Assembly: GCA_017469355.1 (NCBI GenBank)
Contig: JAFUGM010000062.1
Location: forward strand, 1-64,000
DNA length: 64,000 nt
Source: Solobacterium sp.
GTDB lineage: Bacteria; Bacillota_I; Bacilli_A; Erysipelotrichales; Erysipelotrichaceae
Direction of reading: 5' to 3'
Position numbers and translations under genes: made by a program. Positions 53,960 to 62,320 of the stretch are shown here, piece after piece (the stretch's first letter is position 1; each line of letters begins with the position of its first letter). Below the pieces are notes generated by a model. The model was not told where the DNA came from. It made no database searches and saw only the letters and a list, made by a program, of their open reading frames with translations.

Positions 53960-54325
53960 ATGACTCCTAAATGGTTATACTTCAACGGCGCGCCGGTTCA
54001 GAATCCCGACGACGAGGCTTGGTCGGAAGACTATGGAATCATCGAGGATGAGCATGAAACGGAAGCCGGTACAACGATCTATAACGTGACAAGATACGAC
54101 AAACTCAAAGCTTCCGGAACTTGGACAGTCTCTGAGAGCCGGAAGCGCGAGTTCGAACAATACGCAAGATCCGGAGAGATATCTGTTCAGATCAGGCACC
54201 ACAAAGACATCGGCGATCAGCAGATCACTCGGAGGTGCGTGCTTCGGAACTTGAAGACATCCATGATCGGGTATCGAATGGGAAAAGCATATTTCAAACT
54301 CACGATGGATATCTTAGAGATCTAA
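53960..54325 (+). CDS. small tail protein (distal-tail-like)
   Basis: 121 residues, start overlapping the tape measure end region. The location between tape measure and the baseplate protein suggests a short distal-tail or adaptor protein. Confidence 0.55.
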   Translation: MTPKWLYFNGAPVQNPDDEAWSEDYGIIEDEHETEAGTTIYNVTRYDKLKASGTWTVSESRKREFEQYARSGEISVQIRHHKDIGDQQITRRCVLRNLKTSMIGYRMGKAYFKLTMDILEI

Positions 54326-54335
54326 GGAGGACGGC

Positions 54336-56456
54336 ATGTATTCAGTCAGTGATTCATACAAAGAATCGATGCGTAAGGCTGTCCAGCGGTTCGACATCTC
54401 CGGAACGATTGGAGATGCAAGCTTCGAACGTGAGAACATTCTGGCTGGCGCTTTCCAGATCACGAATCAGTGCTCAGACAACACGAATGTTCAGATCGGC
54501 ACGGTTTATATCGGAGAGCTCTCCGCCACGTTCATCAATGTCGATGTTCCTCGATACTCGTGGATGGGCAAGGAGATCATCCCCTACTTCGGCAGATACA
54601 CTGAAGCGGATCCACTCAATCCTGAGAAGATTCCACTCGGTGTCTTCAATGTGACGGAAGCACAGTGGACGGCTGCTGGCATTGTCGTCAAAGCTTATGA
54701 CAACATGGCCAAGCTCGATAAGCCGTGCACGGTTTCAAGTGCTCAAGGCATGCCGTTCGCTCTGGCGTCGATGGCATGTTCGAATTGCGGACTCCGGCTC
54801 GGCACCACTGAGGCAGAGTTTTCTAAGTTCACCAACGGATCCGTCCAGATGGCCATGTTCACGGAGAATGACGTCGACACATGGCGCGACTTCATGTCGT
54901 GGCTTGGCCAGACCTTGGCGTGTTTCGTTTATGCTGGCAGAGACGGTCGGATATACTTCCGATCATATGATCAGGAAGTCGTTGACACGGTCGACAGCCA
55001 GAATCGATTCATCGGCGCATCCTTCTCAGACTATGAAACAAGGTACACCGGACTCAGCTGTGTGAACATCGCAGAGAAGACAACGTCGTACTACTCAATC
55101 GACGGAGACGATGACGGACTGACATACAACCTCGGATCAAATCCCTTTCTTCAATACGGCGTAAACGCAACGCAGGACGCGATGAGGACCAGCATCCTCA
55201 GAGCACTCCAGTCGATCAAATATGTCCCCTTCAAGGTCCAGATGATCGGAGATCCGGCTTATGATCTCGGAGACGTTTTATCGTTTCCTGAAGGACTCGG
55301 TGACGGCGAGAAACTGTACTGCATAACAAAGTACACGTGGACATTCAACGGATCCTATGAAGCTGAAGGCGTCGGAGAGAATCCGGCGCTCATGAATGCC
55401 AAGTCGAAAACCGACAAGAATCTTGAAGGGCTTCTGAGCGGTCAAGATGACAACGGCATGCACTACACTCACTTCACTAATGTCGACGATGTTGATGTTG
55501 GTGACGGCGAACATAAGCAGATCATGCTGATCCGCTTCATCTGTCAAAAACAGACACACGTCGCCATCGAGATGCAGATGAACCTCGAAGCATTCACGAC
55601 GGAAGACGGTGACGCAGATGAGGGCTGGATCAACAACGATGCAGTCGGACGTTTCACGTATTACGTTGATGGAGAAGAAATCACAACTATCTACCCAAGA
55701 CACACATGGCAGGATGGCGAGTACAACTTCCGGCTCAGGTATGACCTGAGCGCTGTCGAAGCTTCGATCCACAACTGGGAAGTCTGGTGCAACATGAACG
55801 GCGGAGGCTTCCACATCGATCCGTACTACATGAACGTTACAATCATGGGTCAAGGTATCGTTGCTGACGACTTCAACGGAACGATTCAGGCATCCGACAT
55901 CATCAAACCGACGGATTTCACACAGATCGCTGGCAAGTTTATGGACGGCTTCGAATTGACAGTGAACACTCCGCTTGGAGCTGCTGCCATCGAAAAACGG
56001 AAACCGGACAACTTCACGTGGATCTTCAACAAGTTCACAGAATCTGCGGGGGTGGATGGAACCATCATGGTCTTCCGTCCTGTCACAAATCAAGACAAGG
56101 TCACAGCTACCGCCACTGTCTCGAGTGGTATCTGGATTGGATCCGGAACGATATTCGAAGACAATCCAGCATACGTTCAGACTTGGGGAATGCATGGCAT
56201 CACTGGCGTGAAGACTGTCTCTTCAAACTGTGAATTCTTAGTGTCCACAGATTATGGAGATACATGGATCGGCCACACAGAGTCTGGATGGATTCAAGAC
56301 GCTTACATGACAAAGCTCGAGATCGAAGCGGTCACTCCGGATGAGTGGGCAGAGCTTGGCTCGACTGTCGTGATCAAAGCAATCCTGGAACAGGATGCAA
56401 CACTGGCATCGCTCAATGTGGACGGTGCTTATATAACAATTCAGGAGGACAACTAA
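54336..56456 (+). CDS. baseplate hub / tail-associated protein
   Basis: 706 residues. MYSVSDSYKESMRKAVQRF begins like the phage tail hub/endopeptidase N-terminus; the first 370 residues form the hub (GMPFALASMACSNCGLRLG is characteristic), the rest are beta-rich carbohydrate- or receptor-binding-like domains. No peptidase motif seen. Confidence 0.72.
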   Translation: MYSVSDSYKESMRKAVQRFDISGTIGDASFERENILAGAFQITNQCSDNTNVQIGTVYIGELSATFINVDVPRYSWMGKEIIPYFGRYTEADPLNPEKIPLGVFNVTEAQWTAAGIVVKAYDNMAKLDKPCTVSSAQGMPFALASMACSNCGLRLGTTEAEFSKFTNGSVQMAMFTENDVDTWRDFMSWLGQTLACFVYAGRDGRIYFRSYDQEVVDTVDSQNRFIGASFSDYETRYTGLSCVNIAEKTTSYYSIDGDDDGLTYNLGSNPFLQYGVNATQDAMRTSILRALQSIKYVPFKVQMIGDPAYDLGDVLSFPEGLGDGEKLYCITKYTWTFNGSYEAEGVGENPALMNAKSKTDKNLEGLLSGQDDNGMHYTHFTNVDDVDVGDGEHKQIMLIRFICQKQTHVAIEMQMNLEAFTTEDGDADEGWINNDAVGRFTYYVDGEEITTIYPRHTWQDGEYNFRLRYDLSAVEASIHNWEVWCNMNGGGFHIDPYYMNVTIMGQGIVADDFNGTIQASDIIKPTDFTQIAGKFMDGFELTVNTPLGAAAIEKRKPDNFTWIFNKFTESAGVDGTIMVFRPVTNQDKVTATATVSSGIWIGSGTIFEDNPAYVQTWGMHGITGVKTVSSNCEFLVSTDYGDTWIGHTESGWIQDAYMTKLEIEAVTPDEWAELGSTVVIKAILEQDATLASLNVDGAYITIQEDN

Positions 56457-56459
56457 CTC

Positions 56460-57929
56460 ATGAAAGGACATGCGAAGCTTCAGCTTTTTGACAACAACGG
56501 AAAGCTGATCCAGGAGACCGAAAAGGATAACATGATCACAAATGCGTTGAACTATGTTATCCCGGCGATGATCGCATCAAATCAGACACCGAATACCGGA
56601 TTGCTTCCGCTGGCATATAACGCTCTCGGGGGCTTGATGATGTTCGACGGTGAGCTGGAAGAAGATCCGGACAACATCCACTACCCCAACAAGAACGTTC
56701 ATCTTGTCGGTTATGGCGGGAGGTACACAGACAGCTCCAACATCCAGCGGGGCAGTTTCAACTCTTCAGAATCTGGAGAGACTGACACCGGGTACGTCAT
56801 GGTGTGGGATTTCAACACGTCCCAAGCGAACGGAACGATCAGAAGCATCGCGCTCACGCATAGGTTGACAGGAACCGATCCGTTTTATCTCTATACCAGA
56901 GACTTACAGGTCGCATCCCTCAGAACATCAGACGGAACGAAGAACTGTCTCGTGAGAGATGCCAAGAACCAGCTCCTCTACTACATTGACAGGGCTCTGG
57001 ACAATACATCCTCCGGCTTCGCGGTGAAATCGGCATATGTACCGCTGAACCTGTTCAAGGTGTCAGATGGCGCAGTCGGGGCTAAGAAATATAGTGGAGT
57101 CATCAAACGTCTGGCGTATTATGGGATCAAGCATGCTTACCAATACAACACTGGCACCACGTCCAAACCGAACTGGGAAACGAGATACCTGAATATCACT
57201 ACCGGAGTCTACTATAAAGACGGATACGATGGATATGCTTATGTCGCGTGGACGCCCGGCAACAGTTCTGGAGATGGATTCTTTTATCTGAAACGCATGA
57301 AGATCAGCGACTTCAGCTTTGAAGAAGAGGACCAGATCAGAATCGACTGCCCGAACTGTCAGCTCAGAGGGCCGAACTCAAACAACACAACCGGAAACTC
57401 AACGGGTGAAAGCGGATATGGCTGCGTGTCAAATGGGTACGCTTATTTCATGGCGTGGGCCCGTCATAAGGTCTACCGGATCAACTTGTCCAATCCTGTC
57501 GACATCATGGAGATCTCAATCGGTGATCAGTTTACGATTTACGACAACGGAGACAGACTTGTTCCGATGAAAACTGGCGGGATCCGGTTGATGTGCAATG
57601 AGGCAAAAGGCGACGGTTATAATCACTATCGCCTCTGTTTTATATCTGAGGACGGAGCTTATAACATCGACCAGATTGACCAAGGAAATGATGGTTACAA
57701 TTTCCGATACGACCAGAGGAGCACGACCGACGATCTTCTGTCGCTGTCCCATTATTACGATGGAGCTAATGCTGAAGTCAGGATCGAAGGTGGTTATCTT
57801 GGCACTATATGCAATCTCAGCACTCCGGTCGTCAAGACTGCTGCAGCATCATTGAAAGTCATCTACACATTGACGGATTACGTCGAACCGGATGAACCGA
57901 AAGAAGCTGAAGACAGCACAGGAGAGTAA
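56460..57929 (+). CDS. tail/baseplate surface protein
   Basis: 489 residues. The MKGHAKLQLFDNNGKLIQE start is found in several phage tail proteins; the remainder is beta-rich, probably an outer beta-propeller-like or fibre part. Function unknown beyond structure. Confidence 0.6.
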   Translation: MKGHAKLQLFDNNGKLIQETEKDNMITNALNYVIPAMIASNQTPNTGLLPLAYNALGGLMMFDGELEEDPDNIHYPNKNVHLVGYGGRYTDSSNIQRGSFNSSESGETDTGYVMVWDFNTSQANGTIRSIALTHRLTGTDPFYLYTRDLQVASLRTSDGTKNCLVRDAKNQLLYYIDRALDNTSSGFAVKSAYVPLNLFKVSDGAVGAKKYSGVIKRLAYYGIKHAYQYNTGTTSKPNWETRYLNITTGVYYKDGYDGYAYVAWTPGNSSGDGFFYLKRMKISDFSFEEEDQIRIDCPNCQLRGPNSNNTTGNSTGESGYGCVSNGYAYFMAWARHKVYRINLSNPVDIMEISIGDQFTIYDNGDRLVPMKTGGIRLMCNEAKGDGYNHYRLCFISEDGAYNIDQIDQGNDGYNFRYDQRSTTDDLLSLSHYYDGANAEVRIEGGYLGTICNLSTPVVKTAAASLKVIYTLTDYVEPDEPKEAEDSTGE

Positions 57930-57932
57930 TGG

Positions 57933-58391
57933 ATGGCGAGGAAGATCACGTACCGCGGAAAGAGTAAGGTGATCATCCGCTTGTGCGAACTGGTCAACGA
58001 TCTCTATGATCGAACACTCGGGGACATGCTCAAAAGCACTTATGACACTAACGATGATGGGATTGTGAACAATTCCGACCTCGTCAATGGATTCGAAGTG
58101 CACAAAAATGTTCCGGCGGACGCTCAGTTCACAGACACCGTTTATGATGACACATACGTCCGTGAACGCGTCACGTACCTGATGAACAATATGGAGCTCA
58201 TCATGTCGACGCTCTTCCGCACAGAGTTCTACTACCTCATTGATTCGGAAGGTGATCCAATCATTGACGCAAATGGTCATCCGATCTACACAGCGAAGTT
58301 CTACGACATGCTCAGCGAACTCCGTGAAGCTGTCGAGTTCTTAAGAACTCAGAACTATGTATTGTGGGACAATCCACAGGAGGATAATTAA
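57933..58391 (+). CDS. tail protein with calcium-loop-like motif
   Basis: 152 residues. STYDTNDDGIVNNSD has the DxNxDG pattern of dockerin/EF-hand loops, followed by a NVPADAQFTDTVYD motif often found in phage tail fibres. Probably part of the baseplate fibre chain. The next gene shares both motifs. Confidence 0.55.
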   Translation: MARKITYRGKSKVIIRLCELVNDLYDRTLGDMLKSTYDTNDDGIVNNSDLVNGFEVHKNVPADAQFTDTVYDDTYVRERVTYLMNNMELIMSTLFRTEFYYLIDSEGDPIIDANGHPIYTAKFYDMLSELREAVEFLRTQNYVLWDNPQEDN

Positions 58392-59041
58392 TGGCAGATA
58401 TCGATCTCGAAAATGCTCGACGAATTATCGACCAAACAAAAACGACGAACATGTCTCCGGACGATTCGATCATCATCGACTCAGCCGTCGGAGGCACTCG
58501 TCGCATCGAATATTCCAATCTTGCCAACCAGCTGAACGCGACGCTTCAGATTGACGAACTGAAGGATACGGCATCCGGAGCAATGCAGAAGTCTACATAT
58601 GACCGGAACGGTGATGGAATCGTCGACAATGCCGCGAAGGTTAACAACCACTCAGTCAATTCGGACGTTCCTGAAGGCGCAAAGTTCACGGATACAACAT
58701 ACAACAATGCGACTCAAAGCGTTGCCGGACTGATGTCTCCGGACGACAAGCTGAAGCTGGACAACGTGGCTGACAACGCCACACATACCGACGTGGATGA
58801 AGCTCTCAGCTTATCCAGTGAGAATCCGGTCCAGAACAAAGAAGTCGCAGCAGCGTTGAACAGGAAACAGGACACTCTGGCCTTCGATACGACACCGACG
58901 CAAAACTCAACAAATCCCGTCACGTCTGGTGGAGTCTATGCATCCGTCAAAGCTGAGGAAAAGACGAGAGAAGAACAGACAGCCATCCGATACGAGATCA
59001 TCGACGGATGGCTTTATAACGCATACTATAGCGTGAGCTGA
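58391..59041 (+). CDS. tail fibre-like protein
   Basis: 216 residues. STYDRNGDGIVDNAAKV (DxNxDG), SDVPEGAKFTDTTYN and SVAGLMSPDDKLKLDNV are typical of fibre modules of phages; the ending SGGVYASVKAEEKT is typical of trimeric fibre ends. It lies directly before the DGR target and may be the shaft that carries it. Confidence 0.65.
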   Translation: MADIDLENARRIIDQTKTTNMSPDDSIIIDSAVGGTRRIEYSNLANQLNATLQIDELKDTASGAMQKSTYDRNGDGIVDNAAKVNNHSVNSDVPEGAKFTDTTYNNATQSVAGLMSPDDKLKLDNVADNATHTDVDEALSLSSENPVQNKEVAAALNRKQDTLAFDTTPTQNSTNPVTSGGVYASVKAEEKTREEQTAIRYEIIDGWLYNAYYSVS

Positions 59042-59055
59042 GAGGAGGAAAGCAG

Positions 59056-60321
59056 ATGGCTCAAACACTAACAGATAGAGAAAAAGCGCTGAACCATGAG
59101 GATGGCTTAGGCATCATCGAACAGCTGGCTAACATATCCGACAGGATCGGGAAAGAATCCAGTGACAAGATCTGGCATCACGGCTTCAAGCGCAACAACG
59201 CAGACGGAAATCCGGCAACTCGGATCTCTCCGCTTTTCGACACGGTGAACGTGGCTCCCGCGTACATGGACTACACAAACGGTGTGTTTGTGCCAGGCGG
59301 ATGGCAGTGGCTGATTGACAAGTTTTATCCGGTCATGGTCAACATGGACGGGACGGAAGCCTACAGGCTTAACAAGTTCAATCACAAGCTGAAAGAGAAC
59401 GGTGAAGCATCCGACGCTTTCAACATCGACAGCGACCTGAATGCGATGTCATGCCTCACTGAGAGGGTCTATAGAAAACATTATGAAGTTGGTGATGTGG
59501 AATACTTCGAGTTCTCAAACGTGAAGCTCGACGATGATTTCCATTGTGACGCTTTCGTCCGAAATAATAAGACAATCGCCAGCAAAGCATACTTCCCGAT
59601 GTTCAAAGGTCAGATCGACTCCAAGGGACGGCTCAGATCCATCGGTGGACAGGCACTAAATACAAACACGACCGCGACGGCAGAAGTGGCTGCCGCTACC
59701 GCCATGGGCGAACAGTTCTCGATCTGGGATCTCTCACACAGGACTCTGATTGAAGAGCTCCTGATCCTCATGAGTATGTGTGACAATGTCCAGCTCTCAT
59801 ACGGCCAAGGACAAACATCCGGATATGTTAACGACGCAAGCCAGAACTATGGACACCGCGCGACCGGAACACTCTTTGACAAGGGCCCGTTTTTCGGGTT
59901 CTCCGACACAACTCACGAGATCAAAGCTTTCTACATTGAAGGTCTCTGGGGAAATCGCTGGGATAGAGTTCTCGGGTGTGTTCTCGTCAATGACGTGCTG
60001 AAGTGCAAAGCTAGCGGTCCTTACAATCTGACGGGTGAAGGATATACCGAAGTCGGAATCACCCTTCCGGCTAATGGCTGGCAGAAAGAAACACAGAACA
60101 CACGCTTCGGCTCATTTCCGAAAGAAGTCGGCGGTTCAGACAGCACATACATCTGCGACTATTGGTACAAAAATGCCAGCGGCACTAGGGTGCTGATTGG
60201 CGGTGGCGACTGCTACTCTGGCTCGTTCTGCGGTCGCTACTGGCACCTCGCCTCTGCGGCTTCCCACGCGGCCTGGACCGTCGGGGCGTCGCTTCTTCTT
60301 GAACAACCTGAAGAGGCGTAG
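59056..60321 (+). CDS. DGR target protein, tail tip receptor-binding candidate
   Basis: 421 residues behind AGGAGG. The N-terminal 360 residues are a fibre body; the C-terminal 60 residues form the C-type-lectin-like region with the ending GRYWHLASAASHAAWTVGAS. The codons 385 to 414 hold the variable repeat: residues 385, 387, 388, 391, 395, 397, 399, 400, 404, 406, 408, 409 and 414 differ from the template-encoded residues only through adenine changes. It is the terminal tail gene, so variation should alter receptor recognition. Confidence 0.9.
   Translation: MAQTLTDREKALNHEDGLGIIEQLANISDRIGKESSDKIWHHGFKRNNADGNPATRISPLFDTVNVAPAYMDYTNGVFVPGGWQWLIDKFYPVMVNMDGTEAYRLNKFNHKLKENGEASDAFNIDSDLNAMSCLTERVYRKHYEVGDVEYFEFSNVKLDDDFHCDAFVRNNKTIASKAYFPMFKGQIDSKGRLRSIGGQALNTNTTATAEVAAATAMGEQFSIWDLSHRTLIEELLILMSMCDNVQLSYGQGQTSGYVNDASQNYGHRATGTLFDKGPFFGFSDTTHEIKAFYIEGLWGNRWDRVLGCVLVNDVLKCKASGPYNLTGEGYTEVGITLPANGWQKETQNTRFGSFPKEVGGSDSTYICDYWYKNASGTRVLIGGGDCYSGSFCGRYWHLASAASHAAWTVGASLLLEQPEEA
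60190..60300 (+). repeat. DGR variable repeat (VR)
   Basis: Aligned to the template 273 bp downstream, positions 60201-60295 differ at 20 sites, every one an adenine in the template; six template adenines are unchanged and no other base differs inside this stretch. The 13-bp TCGGGGCGTCGCT part near the 3' end is unchanged in both copies, as an initiation-of-mutagenic-homology-like end. At both flanks (60200 and 60296) non-adenine differences begin, marking the limits. Confidence 0.93.
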
Positions 60322-60334
60322 CCTCGCAGGGGGT

Positions 60335-60354
60335 TCGGGGGATTTATCCCCCGA
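60335..60354. promoter_or_regulatory. GC-rich hairpin downstream of VR
   Basis: TCGGGGG (60335-60341) and CCCCCGA (60348-60354) pair perfectly around ATTTAT, beginning 14 bp after the target stop codon. In the Bordetella phage DGR a GC-rich hairpin just after VR is needed for efficient retrohoming. A smaller GAGGC/GCCTC hairpin lies over the stop codon at 60313-60325. Confidence 0.7.
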
Positions 60355-60462
60355 CTGGTTCAAAATTCGATTTTTCAATATAGCAAACAACAAGCAACAG
60401 AAACGGAGCAGAACAGCTTCAGCGGTTTAAGGCTGCGCTGCTCCCGGTCTTCCTCGTTTTGA

Positions 60463-60573
60463 GTGCTGATTGTCGGTGGCAACTGCAACAATGGCTCGAA
60501 ATGCGGTCGCAACTGGAACCTCAACAATGCGGCTTCCAACGCGAACTGGAACATCGGGGCGTCGCTAACTCTT
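60463..60573 (+). repeat. DGR template repeat (TR)
   Basis: 111 bp, adenine-rich, with ten AAC/AAT codons in the reading frame of the target. It begins right after an in-frame TGA (60460-60462) and its frame stays open to a TGA at 60610, so TR looks like a copy of a target gene end. It is non-coding in function: the RNA is the template for the mutagenic cDNA. Confidence 0.92.
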
Positions 60574-60714
60574 ACAAAAGCCAGCAAAAAAACAAGCTGG
60601 AGGTATATATGATGATCAAATGCAACCTTAAATCGTTACCTCTTGGTAAAAATTACCGCAACAGGATCGGGTGAGTAAGAGTGATCTCAAAACCCGGTAG
60701 GTGATAAGAAGAAA
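60574..60714 (+). ncRNA. DGR spacer RNA between TR and RT
   Basis: The spacer contains alternating TTACC, GGTAA, TTACC elements (60636-60657) that can form two mutually exclusive hairpins, and a GGAGG-led ATG at 60609 opening 21 codons. In known DGRs the RNA downstream of TR folds and binds the RT complex to prime cDNA. Assigned by position. Confidence 0.5.
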
Positions 60715-61911
60715 GTGAAATCTTATAACAACCTGTACAACAAACTGCTTGATAAGGACTATATTGAGGAGAGATTCTATAACGCAAGCAAACGAAAGCG
60801 GAGACGCAGAGACGTCCGGAACATTCTCGAAAATATCAGCAAGCACATAGACATCGTCTACGAGATGATGCTCAACGAATCATGGCAACCGACACGCGGA
60901 AAGCGATCCATCATAAACGAATCGAGTTCGAAGAAGATCAGGATCATCGAGAAACCGAACTATGCATATGATCAGGTAATCCATCACATGTTCGTGGGTG
61001 TGTTCGCTCCGATTGTCATGCATGGATTCTACGATTTCTCGTGCGGAAGTATTCCGGATCGTGGTGTTCACTATGGCAAGAAGTTCATCCAGCGGTGGAT
61101 CTATGAATATGTCAAAAGACGACGAAGATTCTATGTCCTGAAGCTAGACATCCGGCACTTCTACGCTTCCATCGATCGTAAGCGATTGAAGGAAATGCTC
61201 CGGAAGGATATCCGCGACGATAGATTCTACCACCTGGCATGCAAAATCATTGATTTCGACGGCGACCTGAATGGGAAAGGACTCCCGCTCGGGTTTTATA
61301 CGTCGCAGTGGCTCGCGAACTATTACCTCAAACGGTTCGATCATTTCGTTAAGCAAAAGCTGAAAGCGCAGAAGTATATGCGATACGTTGACGACATGGT
61401 GGTCTTCGGAACGAACAAACGAGAGCTTCACAGAATGCTCCGAGCAATCGAAGAAGAACTCAGAGATAGCTACGAACTAACCGTCAAGGACAACTGGCAA
61501 GTCTTCATGTTTGAAGACGGCCGTGGTCATGGCCGGGCTCTGGATTTCCTTGGCTTCGTGTTTCATCGTGATCGCGTTACAATTCGGAAGTCAACGTTGA
61601 GATCCGCTAGGAGAAAAGCAAACAAGATCTGGAAAGTCGGGTGGCCAACATGGTACTCAGCTTCTCAGATGCTCTCACATTGTGGTTGGTTCAGACATGC
61701 CGATGCGTATCAATATTTCAAGAATCACATCCTCACAAAAGTTAACATCCGGAGACTCCGGAAAGTGGTGTCAAAGCACTCAAGAAAGGAAGCATATGAA
61801 AGACTGGCACGAAGCTATATCGGACGACAGTCCAAAACTCATCGACCTGACGACATCCCCGACAACAGTCTATCTTCGCAAAAACGTCCAGAAGAAAAAC
61901 GTCAAGGATGA
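60715..61911 (+). CDS. DGR reverse transcriptase
   Basis: 398 residues from a GTG start. Motif A LDIRHFY (D145), motif 4 PLGFYTSQW with S197-Q198 (the DGR-type SQ, where group II introns have SP), motif C YVDD (224-227), and the thumb region with DFLGFVFHRD and HCGWFRHADAY. No maturase or endonuclease domain. It copies TR RNA with errors at adenines. Its last 116 bases overlap the next gene. Confidence 0.93.
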   Translation: MKSYNNLYNKLLDKDYIEERFYNASKRKRRRRDVRNILENISKHIDIVYEMMLNESWQPTRGKRSIINESSSKKIRIIEKPNYAYDQVIHHMFVGVFAPIVMHGFYDFSCGSIPDRGVHYGKKFIQRWIYEYVKRRRRFYVLKLDIRHFYASIDRKRLKEMLRKDIRDDRFYHLACKIIDFDGDLNGKGLPLGFYTSQWLANYYLKRFDHFVKQKLKAQKYMRYVDDMVVFGTNKRELHRMLRAIEEELRDSYELTVKDNWQVFMFEDGRGHGRALDFLGFVFHRDRVTIRKSTLRSARRKANKIWKVGWPTWYSASQMLSHCGWFRHADAYQYFKNHILTKVNIRRLRKVVSKHSRKEAYERLARSYIGRQSKTHRPDDIPDNSLSSQKRPEEKRQG

Positions 61912-62041
61912 CAAAGGAGTCGAACGAACAGAGTATCACTATCAGGAAAAAGAACTCACTCCGATCGAGTACGCGATGATGTGTTCAACAGAAAATGCAG
62001 AAGCGATCGCAGAGCTAGCTGAGCTCTTGGGAGGTGAATGA
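61796..62041 (+). CDS. small conserved phage protein after the tail genes
   Basis: 81 residues from MKDWHEAISDDSPKLIDL (AAGGA upstream). The LTTSPTTVYLRKNV part is a pattern of small proteins often found between tail fibre and lysis genes. It overlaps the RT end by 116 bp. Not Avd-like in size or composition. Confidence 0.55.
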   Translation: MKDWHEAISDDSPKLIDLTTSPTTVYLRKNVQKKNVKDDKGVERTEYHYQEKELTPIEYAMMCSTENAEAIAELAELLGGE

Positions 62042-62145
62042 TGGTCAAGTTATATGTCCGCCTGATCAAGACCGGCAGCATGACACTGGAAGACGTTCCG
62101 GCAAAGTGGCGTGAAGCTGTCGCTGAGGCTCTTGAAAATGAATAA
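62041..62145 (+). CDS. XkdX-like small protein
   Basis: 34 residues from MVKLYVRLIKTG; the short LTLEDVPAKWRE-like motif (MTLEDVPAKWREAV) is typical of XkdX family proteins, always found behind tail genes. Too short for function assignment. A start at 62038 is possible; the ribosome site GGAGG fits 62041 better. Confidence 0.65.
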   Translation: MVKLYVRLIKTGSMTLEDVPAKWREAVAEALENE

Positions 62146-62320
62146 TCAATACGGCACGGACAGCGACACGAACATGCGGTTCGTAGCCACTCAGGCAATG
62201 GAGACAGCAGAATCGTGCTTGGCTCTATGCCGTACTCTTCTCGATCTTTTGAAGCAGCACACAGACGTCTCTGAATATGAGAGACAACTTGAACATCTGA
62301 AAGGAGGCCACAATGACTAA
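62138..62320 (+). CDS. small helical phage protein
   Basis: 60 residues, helical, starting inside the XkdX-like gene end (8-bp overlap). No membrane segment. Unknown function. Confidence 0.5.
   Translation: MNNQYGTDSDTNMRFVATQAMETAESCLALCRTLLDLLKQHTDVSEYERQLEHLKGGHND

Noticed and set aside
60190-60573. VR/TR as simple gene duplication with decay
   Set aside because: Random decay would hit all bases; here all 20 differences fall on template adenines and the RT is adjacent.
60459-60674. 71-codon open frame across TR and spacer
   Set aside because: It begins with a TTG without ribosome site and crosses the template in a frame different from the target; its openness follows from the TR sequence. 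Only its last 21 codons have a proper start.
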